Of a stretch of DNA of 64,000 bases, positions 55,248 through 64,000 are shown piece by piece. Position 1 is the first letter of the stretch, and the number at the start of each line of letters is the position of its first letter. The translations under genes and the position numbers were made by a program. The notes under the pieces were generated by a model. It was given only the letters and a program-made list of their open reading frames with translations. It searched no databases and had not been told where the DNA came from. This DNA comes from Humulus lupulus (lineage: Eukaryota; Streptophyta; Magnoliopsida; Rosales; Cannabaceae), in assembly GCF_963169125.1 (NCBI RefSeq), contig NC_084796.1, positions 88,458,888-88,522,887 of the forward strand, read 5' to 3'.

Positions 55248-56259
55248 CGACGCGCCCCCGCAAACCCAGAAAACCCAGCTTCTTTCTGCATTTTCTCCAA
55301 ACCAAACTCAGCAGAATTCACCTCAAATATGTGCCAAAGCTAGAATCGAGCCTAAAACTCCTAATACCACCTTTAATACCAGCTCAAAACTACCTTAAAT
55401 CCCAAAACCAACCTAAGGTTTATCCTCTAGAAAATCCCTTAAATTACAGCAGAAATCAATAAAAGCTAGCATAGACCGCTTACCTTAACAGCCATCTCAA
55501 CCCTGAGCTGATCCTCAAATAATCCTGGCTTAATTCCTCAACTCCCAAGCTCCAATTTCCTCAACTTCTGGACCAATTTTTCTAAAGGTTTCACCAAGCT
55601 CCTATGCACACCAATGAGAGAGAGAACCCACTAGAAGGGAGAGAGAGTTGGGAGAATTTTTTGATGTATTCTTACTTAAGTCTAATACTTTCTAATTATA
55701 TCTTTTAATTATAATGACCACAATTCCCTTTATACTAATCAGCTCCTAATTGCCCTTAAGGGTAAAACAGTCATTATCCATAATTCCTACTAATCCTCAA
55801 GTGGCCCTATAACTTCCCAACCAATCTCGACATACCCTATTAATGACCAAATAATTGTTCGTTAACCAATAAATCCCAACTATACGTTAAGTTTTCCCAA
55901 ACTACCCCTAGGCTCACCCCGAGCCGGGTATTAGACCTCGTTGTGACTATTATGCTAATCCGCCCACTAGGATCGCCTCAAGCCGACTATTACAAATATA
56001 TCCACATAATAATGTGGTCCCAGTCATTTATGCACATATAATCACATTTATGCCCGCAATGGGCCAATATAATAAATATGCCCTTTACTATCAAGAATGG
56101 GCCTACATGCACATTTAATACACATAAACATGCATTTAAATCCATGTTATCAAATAGATCATGTATGCCATGTAGTCATGCATTTAACCAATTAATCACA
56201 CATATATCCAATTATGCCCTCTAGACACTTAGCCTTAACAGCAAATTCGGGTCGTTACA

Positions 56260-56764
56260 AACCATCTAGGATGGAACTCATCATAAATTTTAATGTTGAA
56301 ACTATTCACTTATCAATGACTTGTTCATACCCATTGAACTCTTTCCCTTGATTTGTACAAGTTGAGAGTTGGGTTTCCATCATTGGTGAATCTATTGTTC
56401 TAGGAGTTTCATTCCCTTCCCTTTTGAAGTAGAACTTACTAACTTTCTCACAAGAGGTTTTGTAAATGGATCCGCTAAGTTCTCACTTGTCTTAACATAT
56501 GAGATCGATATGATTCCACCTTGAATCAATTATCTCACATATTCATGTCTTAGACTAATGTGTCTAGACTTTTCATTATACACACTATTATATGCTCTAG
56601 CAAGTGTGGATTGGGTATCACAATGTATTGAAATTATTGATACCATATACGAGGTTAAGGGAATATCCCTCATGAGATTCCTAAGCCACTCGACCTCTTT
56701 GTTGGTTGCCGCTAAAGCTACAAACTCCGCATCCATGGTTGAGTGTGATATACATGTTTGCATG
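56260..56764 (-). pseudogene. Duplicated copia RNase H fragment
   Basis: This 505-bp segment repeats 62777-63281 with about 14 differences by eye. It encodes the end of the G RNase H ([39 protein letters not shown]). It stops abruptly at 56764, where H internal sequence begins. It lies directly after LTR copy 3 just as the original lies after LTR copy 4. Confidence 0.88.
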
Positions 56765-59700
56765 TCAGTCTATCTAAAGGTAACTAATAATTCTAAGTCT
56801 CAATCTTATACTCTTTGTCCTCTACAACCTTTTCCAGAACTTGGAAATAAAGGGTCTCAGTCCGACACCATCGACCTCGATGTCCCACAAAGACGTACGA
56901 TCTTCCTTCGCTCATACTTGTTATTGTGATATCCATTCACACAAACCAATGTGTGTTAACCCAATCTGTTGAGTCACAAATTTTCATATCCAATTATCTT
57001 ACCTACAATGTAGTCCACCCTTATGGTCCACCACTATACCCTTTTGCCTTCCAGTGCACATATTTTTGCTCTTAACATCCATTCAAATTTCTGGATATAA
57101 TATTTATAAGGAGGTAATACAATACTCATCAAGAATCTCCACCTCCATACCAGGTTCCATCGGATCACTCATTCGATCTTCATATCTTAATCCGTTCATA
57201 CTAAAATGGTAGGATTCTGAACCATTCCTGCAAGATCTTCTTTCTATATTTCATTGTTCATAGAGGTATATCTGCCAACTATCAACTGCAGGTTCTATAC
57301 CAATCTTGGTTGCTACTTTGTCCGACTTTATTGTAATCTGTGGTGTCTTATCCAACTGGCACAGATCTTTCCAACTCAGGATGCCAGCTTCCATGTTAAC
57401 TTTCTCTATACAATCAAGGGTTTCCAATGTGAATCACCTATTAATTCCCACTAGGGCCTTAGTCTATGATTATTCTTCTATGTGTGATCAAACACTTTAA
57501 TTCCTTATACTAGTGCATGCACTACTATTCCATAGGTGTCATCACTGCAGCCTAACCGTGGCTATCTAGCATTACCGTCAACCTAACGTCCCGTGTAGAA
57601 CTTTTGCATTATGTCCCCTTCATCTACGTGAGGCACAAACAACTATTATTTTCGGTCTGTACACGAGCGCACCCTTGTCTCTGGCGCACCGCCCTATAGT
57701 TCCATGTCTTAAGCAAGGGCAGTATATCCATCACGTCGTCCTCCTATATTAGTCCACTGCATACACATTTTGATACCATAGTGTGCTAACCAACCCTTAT
57801 TCTATCTTCTGAAGATTCGACATGAAACTATCCATTAAGACAAACTTAAGGTTCTTGTGTTACCTCAATCTTGGGTATGGCTATCTTCGAAGATGCTTCA
57901 AGTAGTAATTGATGGGTCCTATCGGTCTCACTGTACTTCTCACCCCTCAGGCGTTCTTCGGTAATTTCTTTGTGGCTTCTAGCTGAATTCCTTCATACAT
58001 GATCCCACCACTTCCTATAACGTGACCTTGAATATCCGTGAAGAAAATGATGCCTACTCTTTCTGGAGCCTTACCTGTAACCCTGCTTCAACAATCTTAG
58101 TATCATCAACGAAGTGGTCATTCGTGTTCTGCTTCTAACTAGGAGTAGACCAACACATCCCTAATCAATCTGAATATGGCTTGTCCATATCGTTCATGTA
58201 CTCTCTCTGCATGTTAAACTTACATGTGTCATTGGAGCATTAGTCAGTTAAGAACCTTCACTGATAATCCATCACACCCTACTTGGTGCAAGAAGTAATT
58301 CCTAAAATGTCTCTTTCCTTGATCCCCAGCTGGTAATAACCAGATCAAAGATCAATTCGTGAGAACATTGTCCTATCTTGCAACCGGGCAATTGAACCCC
58401 TCATTCTTAACAAATGGTGTCAATGTGTCCCGTGATGAGATGCTCTTGTCTGATGAATCCTCAAATAAATACTTCTTCAACTGAACCATCAATTCTTTCT
58501 GCTGAGCTAATACTGTTCTTCATGATGTCCTTGATACCGATTCTATCTGTACCTTAATCTTGTAGCGTACCCAATGATTCCTTATGCACCCATCTGAAAC
58601 CTTATTGGCTATTCAAGTTTCCATTCAGTCTAACTGATATATTCCAAGTGGTGTCCACCCCAATATCTAGGCATTACCACCATTTCCTGCAATTCACAGT
58701 TGTCCCTTATCTAACAGATTAATCCCTACTCAGGGTCATATCAAAACTCTCATATGATGAGCTCAATCACCTTTACTGTAAACCTTTTACCAATAGTACT
58801 ATAACCTTCCTCTTGGAAGTTACCAACTCTTTCCCAGCCGGCACTAATATCTCAGACCCTATCGTATAGCCACCTCGAAGCATGTGCCTCATATCTGTGT
58901 CTCTTCTGGGAGATACATAACACCGAACTCAATTAGCTATACATAACAAGGAAAAAGAACTAACAAGTCAACTAGTCGCCTCCGAGGGACTAGCCTCGGG
59001 CTCTGACTACACCAAGGCAGACCCTCAAACTGGGGTCAAGTAATCTATACTCCTTGGTTCTTTCAACTTTGATTTTGGGAAATCCATCCTGACATGCCCA
59101 ATCGTTCCATATAGAAAACATGCCTTCATTCGCCGTCCTCCCAGATGGCGTCTCCCACACCTGGCGCATACTAGATAACTTAACCATAACTCATTGCTGC
59201 CCTGGCGGCCATCCTATAAACTATAATCCTCTCATGTCAGGTCCAAGAGTATTAGAACCATCTGGGGTCTCTCTCTTTTCCAGTTACTGGGCATTTGCCC
59301 CTACCTGATCCTGCAAATGGGAGTACCATTGCCTGAGCTTCCTACCCTACGACACTCTCACTTCATATCTCATCTCATGCATCTTCTATAACAAGGCCCT
59401 CCCTACTGCCTGAGAATAAATAGAAGTCTCATGCACTAGAGTGACCCTAGCGCTCTAAGCCATCCCAGAGTTCAGTTCTCAAATGAATCGTTCTTTCCGG
59501 GCCACGATTGCTGGTACCAAATCAAAAGCGGATTTGGCCAACCCATTATACTCATTGACATACTCTGTCATTGTCTTACCATCCTAAACCAAGTCCGTAA
59601 ACCCATTGATCTTTGCAATTCAGACTGCATCACAATAGTCTCTTTCGTCGAATCACTATCTGAATTCCTCCCAACCCATCATAGCAATATTTCAGGTTTG

Positions 59701-60476
59701 GGGTACTACTTCCCATCGCGTTCGGGAATCCTCCTATCGCATACGCGTGGTGCAACCACTCTATCATGGCCTACCACTCCCATATAGTCATGGATGGAGC
59801 TAATCACGCCCATATACTAATCAGTTATTGAGCAAACCTAAACCTCCCTCAGAAACTGGAGGATAATTCTTATAGAGTCTTTTATACGATAACTCTTACC
59901 TATTTCCACCCTTAAGTTGAACCAACAGTGGTGTCATTACCATCAAGATATACGAGGCCATGTTCCCCGACGGAACCCGCTGTCTCCCCCATCTAATCCC
60001 CTCACTTTGATATGGCAGTCTCGCTTGCATACCAACAAACATTTGCTGCAAATTCCAGGGGTAGATGGAGGGTCTAACCCTAACTATCATCTACAACCCC
60101 CATACTAACAAAACTAGGTCTAGTTGACTATCTTGAATACAAAATTTTCCTGAATCAGTTCGCAGTCAATGACTTAACCTCTCAGCCCAAATATTCATAT
60201 CTAGAATCATCCCACGGGCAGGTCCAAACAATCACAATAACCACACACACATTATACATATCAAAACACATATTTACATTGCTCATGCATCAAGTATCAA
60301 ATCCCATTTCCACCAAATACATTCATACACATCATGCCATCTATACTAGCATGCAGATAAGTTCAATTTAAACAATTAACCACATAGTCATGTCATTAGA
60401 TACCTAACCTTGAGTCGAGCTTATCTTTAGCGGCAAGTGTACATGCCCAGCCAGTCTTCAGGAACCCTTAAACCTA
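56765..60476 (-). pseudogene. Degenerate internal region of element H (gag-pol)
   Basis: No long frames remain, but landmarks can be read on the minus strand. Gag: KTMTEYVNEYNGLAKSAFDL at about 59580-59520, then VARKERFI. A damaged CCHC region is at ~59170-59080 (CARCGRRHLGG, then KACFLYGTIGHVRMDFP). RT: MFSRIDL, a stop, then SGYYQL near 58372-58320, and DVLVYS followed by EAEHE near 58170-58130. The left part to 56765 should hold RNase H and integrase but I cannot place motifs. The order gag-RT from right to left agrees with LTR copy 4 being the 5' LTR. The 3' end, including polypurine tract, is missing. Confidence 0.65.
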
Positions 60477-60495
60477 GACTGCTCTAATACCAAGT
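60477..60495 (-). other. Primer-binding site, element H
   Basis: The minus strand reads ACTTGGTATTAGAGCAGTC beside LTR copy 4. TGGTATTAGAGC is one transition from the initiator-methionine type TGGTATCAGAGC. This fixes copy 4 as a 5' LTR and the family orientation. Confidence 0.8.
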
Positions 60496-62776
60496 TGTAA
60501 CGCCCTGGATACCCAAGACCGTTACACTGTGTGTTTAAAATAGTGCTTAACTTGCTAAGCAAGTCGTTTGAAATCAAGGTCAAGTATTAAAAAGTTTGGT
60601 CAACAAAATGGTTATTTTTCATTAAGATATTAATTTTATACACAGGATCCCCAAAATCATTTTACATACTTGTAAAAGACAAATAGAATACAATTTAGCT
60701 GTCCTAAGTGGCAAATCAGGGTTTGACCCTAGTTCCTCCCAAGCTATCCCGACCGTGGCGATCGAGCAGGCCGCATATGTACACACTGCCCCTGAAGTTC
60801 TCCAACTCATGGCTGGTCCCGCTATCCCTTTCTCTTACCTGCACCACGTAGCAACCGTGAGCCAAGGCTCAGTAAGAAAACTTAAACCAGCATGCACAAC
60901 TAGGCAATAGTATAAAAATAGTAAATATAAATCATCAAACTCATTTAACAATATGATGGAAATAACCAACCAGTAGTATTATTCAACTCAGTCAAATGGG
61001 TAAACTAAACTCATCAATCAATAAAAATGATTAAGTGTGAACCATACTACTGTTTATGGTATAATACCTAGGCCCAACACCCTTAGGCCGAGCCCCTTAG
61101 TCTCTTAGCCGACCCCAGCACCCTTAGGCCAGGTTGCGTTCCGCATGCTTGCTATCGGCCCCCGACACCCTTAGGCCAACCTGCAAACATATATATTCAC
61201 AAATACACAATGCATAACACATAATCAACGACAGCGTATACAAGCATGCCCATCTATATATTCCCAGATACATGTATATTCATATTCATATAAGAGGTTT
61301 AAGCCCTAATCACAACTTGGGTGCAGTTTTCTTACCTTAGGTCCCGAGCAGCTAGCATATGACAACCCTAAGCACGATCCCTAATCCTGAGCCCTTGCGG
61401 TATAACCTAGTCACAATGCGATAGTGGATATCCATTAAAATCATAAATCAATTAAAATCTTTGTAATCAAATACTATCTTCTGGGACCTCAAAATTATAC
61501 TAAAATGGGTAATAGAATTCATCCCGAGCGCTTAGTTTTAAGTCACTGAGCCTAAAGACCAAACTTGGTTATGGCTGCCTAGGCGGGACGCGACTTGGCC
61601 CTGAGGGTAGCGGTGCACCCCCTAGTCAGAGGTGCCAACCCCCAATCCCAATAGGCATGCAGGTTGCGACCTGGCCCTAAAGGTCGCGGCGCGCCTATGA
61701 GATAGAAAGCCCCCAGGCTCCTCGGGCCACGCGGCGCCCATGAACAGGGTCATGGCACGCCCCTGCGAACCCAGAAAACCCAGCTTCTTTCTGTGTTTTC
61801 TCCAAACCAAACTCATCAAAATTTACCTTAAATATGTACCAAAGCAAGAATCGAGCCTAAAACTCCCAATACCACATCATAAACCCTTTAATACCTACTC
61901 AAAACTACCTTAGATCCCAAAACCAGCCTAAGGTTTATCCTCTAGAAAATCCCTTAAATTACAGCAAAAATCATTAAAAGCTAGCATAAGATCCTTACCT
62001 TAACAACCATCTCAACCCTGAGCTAATCCTCAAATAATCCTAGCTTAATTCCTTACTTCCCATGCTCCAATTTCCTCCACTTCTGTACCAATTTCTCTAA
62101 AGGTTTCACCAAGCTCCTATGCACACCAATGAGAGAGAGAACAGACTAGAGAAGGGAGAGAGAGTTGGGGAATGTTTTGATGTATTCTAGCTTAAGTCTA
62201 ATACTTTCTAACTATATCTTTTAATTATAATGACCAAAATGCCCCGTATACTAATCATCCTCCTAATTGCCCTTAAGGGTAAAACAATCATTATCCTTAA
62301 TTCTCACTAATCCTCAAGTGGCCCTATAACTTCCTAATAAATCCCGACATACCCTATTAATGACCAAATAATTGGCAATTAACCAATAAATCCCAACTAT
62401 ACGTTAAGTTTTCCCAAAATACCCCTAGGCTCACCCCGAGCTGGGTATTAGACCCCGTTGTGACTATTCCGCTAATCCGCCCATTAGGATCGCCTCGAGC
62501 CACCTATTGCAAATATATTCACATAATAATGTGGTCCCAATCATTTACGCACATATAATCACATTTATGCCCGTAATGGGCAAATATAACAAAGATGCCC
62601 TTTACTATCAAGAATGGGCCTACATGCATATTTAATACACATAAACATGCATTTAAATGCATGTTATCAAATAGATCATGTATGCCACGTAGTCACACAT
62701 TTAACCAATTAATCACACATACATCCAATTATGCCCTCTAGACACTTAGCCTTAACAGCAAATTCGGGTCGTTACA
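60496..62776 (-). repeat. LTR copy 4 of the TGTAACG family (5' LTR of H)
   Basis: 2281 bp from TGTAACGCCC to GGGTCGTTACA. The GC-rich block lies at 61575-61760. Uninterrupted, so it shows what copy 3 looked like before chromovirus I inserted. Confidence 0.92.
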
Positions 62777-62908
62777 AACCATCTCGGATGGAACTCATCA
62801 TAAATTTTAATGTTGAAACTATTCACTTATCCATGACTTGTTCATACCCATTGAACTCTTTCCCTTGATTTGTACAAGTTGAGAGTTGGGTTTCCATCAT
62901 TGGTGAAT

Positions 62909-63532
62909 CTATTGTTCTAGGAGTTTCATTCCCTTCCCTTTGGAAGTAGAACTTACTAACTTTCTCACAAGAGGTTTTGTAAATGGATCCGCTAAGTTCT
63001 CACTTGTCTTAACATATGAGATCGATATGATTCCACCTTGAATCAATTGTCTCACATATTCATGTCTTAGACTAATGTGTCTAGACTTTCCATTATACAC
63101 ACTATTATATGCTCTAGCAAGTGTGGATTGGGTATCATAATGTATTGAAATTATTGATACCATATACGAGGAGAAGGGAATATCCATCATGAGATTCCTA
63201 TGACACTCGACCTCTTTGTTGGCTGCCGCTAAAGCTACAAACTCCGCATCCATGGTTGAGTGTGATATACACGTTTGCTTCTTGAAGCCCCATGAGATTG
63301 CACCTCCTCCAAGAGTAAACACCCAACCGGTGGTGGAGAGATTATCTCCAACTCCTGATATCCAATTAGCATCGGAATATCCTTCAAGTATCTTTAGAAA
63401 ATTTGTATAGTGAAGACTATACTCTTTGGTACCCTTAAGATAACCAAGAATTCTCTCAATAGCTTTCCAATGCTTGATACTTGGATTGTTAGTAAACCTA
63501 CTAAGCTTACTAATCGCATATGCAATATCCAC
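62909..63532 (-). pseudogene. RNase H domain, copia element G
   Basis: A 207-codon frame, the longest copia piece here. It begins after the RT thumb ([17 protein letters not shown]), then [13 protein letters not shown] with the first catalytic Asp, [35 protein letters not shown] with the Glu, [13 protein letters not shown] with the next Asp, and [11 protein letters not shown] near the end. It stops near 62909 after a short tail, as usual for copia. A TAG near 63543 separates it from RT in the same frame, so the polyprotein is broken. Confidence 0.9.
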
Positions 63533-63541
63533 TCTTGTGCA

Positions 63542-64000
63542 CTAAGCAACGTACATTAGACTGCCTATTGCACTTGCATATTTCAATTGAGCCATTACTC
63601 TTCCTTCATTCTTTTCAAACTTCATGTTTGAATCAAATGGTGTATGTGCCTCTTTGATTTTGAGATGATTGAATTTGTCGAGCACTTTCTCAACACAGTG
63701 GGTTTGACTCAACATAAAACCCCCATTATTCCTTCTAACTTTGATACCTAGAATGGTATCCACCTCTCCAAGGTCTTTCATTTTAAAGTTAGAAGATAGA
63801 AACCTCTTCGTTTTTATTATTCCTTTCATGTCATTACTCAAAATCAACATATCATCTACATATAGACATACAAGTATGACAAAGTCAACACAAGTCTTAG
63901 AGTATAAGCACTTATCCGCATTGTTGTGTCTAAATCAATTAGAAACAATGACTTTATCAAACTTATCATGCCATTGTTTTGGAGCTTGTTTCAAACCATA
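63542..64000 (-). pseudogene. Reverse transcriptase C-terminal part, copia element G
   Basis: From the window edge: YGLKQAPKQWHDKFDK, a stop, CLYSKTCVDFVILVCLYVDD, MLILSNDMKGI, FKMKDLGEVDTILGIKV, SQTHCVEKVLDKF and SAIGSLMYVA. The YVDD catalytic motif is near 63860. KQAP.QW and YVDDMLI are hallmarks of Ty1/copia RT (RVT_2). The N-terminal part lies beyond 64000. One stop near 63940 and one after LMYVA interrupt the frame. Confidence 0.9.

Larger units (their letters stand above)
47994..56259 (-). repeat. LTR copy 3 of the TGTAACG family, split by chromovirus I
   Basis: It starts TGCAACACCCTAG (TGTAACG family with a changed fourth position) and ends GGGTCGTTACA. Removing 49316-55247 leaves about 2.33 kb. 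The split lies in the GC-rich block, at the point that reads continuously in copy 4 near 61750. Copy 3 has ~20 bp that copy 4 lacks near 48080. Confidence 0.88.
47994..62776 (-). mobile_element. Long-LTR Ty3 element H, rearranged
   Basis: Plus-strand order: LTR copy 3 (47994-56259, itself containing chromovirus I), a 505-bp copy of the flanking copia sequence (56260-56764), a partial degenerate internal region (56765-60480), primer-binding site and LTR copy 4 (60496-62776). The outer flanks give a 5-bp duplication AACCT (47989-47993) / AACCA (62777-62781) with one mismatch. AACCA also follows the left LTR at 56260. This is a solo-LTR-like copy plus a tandemly duplicated partial element. LTRs of 2.3 kb and an iMet-type primer site suggest the Tekay/Del group (inference). 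Confidence 0.75.
46719..64000 (-). mobile_element. Ty1/copia element G, 3' part, interrupted by H
   Basis: On the minus strand, RT (from the window edge to 63542), RNase H (63532-62909), the 3' untranslated region (62908-62777 and 47993-47583), polypurine tract (47582-47568) and 3' LTR (47567-46719). The domain order RT-RNase H with nothing after it is that of copia, where integrase precedes RT. H interrupts between 47993 and 62777. The 5' part lies right of the window. Its left LTR abuts gag of F. Confidence 0.85.

Overview
The window is repeat-rich nuclear DNA of a flowering plant, probably a eudicot. No host gene, tRNA, rRNA or CRISPR array is visible. Nearly all of it is LTR retrotransposons of the Ty3/gypsy Tat lineage, Ty3 chromoviruses and Ty1/copia, plus one L1-type LINE. 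They are nested up to four levels deep and all are decayed by stop codons and frameshifts. The species cannot be named from this sequence.

Layout. (1) 1-457 is the end of a copia-type LTR. (2) 458-5866 is the 5' half of Tat element A (minus strand), split by a 2.3-kb solo LTR (2212-4526, target-site duplication TTGCT). (3) 5867-6341 is AT-rich DNA with CT runs and an 80-bp minisatellite. (4) 6342-16433 plus 28223-28227 is Tat element B (plus strand), which lacks its 5' end. Its 3' LTR is split by Tat element C (16434-28217, minus strand), complete at 11.8 kb with two ~620-bp LTRs. (5) 28228-29456 plus 41890-46718 is a fourth Tat-like element, F (minus strand), with degenerate tandem repeats downstream of a truncated integrase. 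F is split by E, a 1.85-kb solo LTR (29457-41889, duplication ATAAT). E itself holds a second 2.3-kb solo LTR (29530-31805, duplication GATAA), a LINE (32656-37488, 15-bp duplication) and the internally deleted Tat element D (38217-41667, duplication AACAT). (6) From 46718 F is interrupted by copia element G (minus strand), which runs off the right edge. G contains the rearranged long-LTR Ty3 element H (47994-62776), and H's left LTR contains a complete chromovirus I (49316-55247).

The most interesting feature is shared by Tat elements B, C and D. Downstream of pol, on the opposite strand, each carries a gene with its own TATA box, a 5' leader exon, a leader intron starting GTAAGT, and a conserved domain that I recognise as the plant 'putative gypsy type transposon' family (Pfam Transposase_28, from memory). 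In C, four or five exons with matching phases can be traced, ending in a long coiled coil. The gene converges on pol. Near the convergence point lie stem-loops and a second, internal copy of a polypurine-tract-like motif. Other points of note are inverted repeats around the LTR TATA boxes, a solo-LTR/tandem-duplication rearrangement of H, and long poly-G runs inside pol genes.

None of the elements looks autonomous now. Where both LTRs survive (C and I) I counted about 5% divergence by eye, mostly transitions. Many stops are of the kind made by cytosine deamination. The nesting gives an order: F before E and G; E before its solo LTR, LINE and D; G before H before I; B before C.
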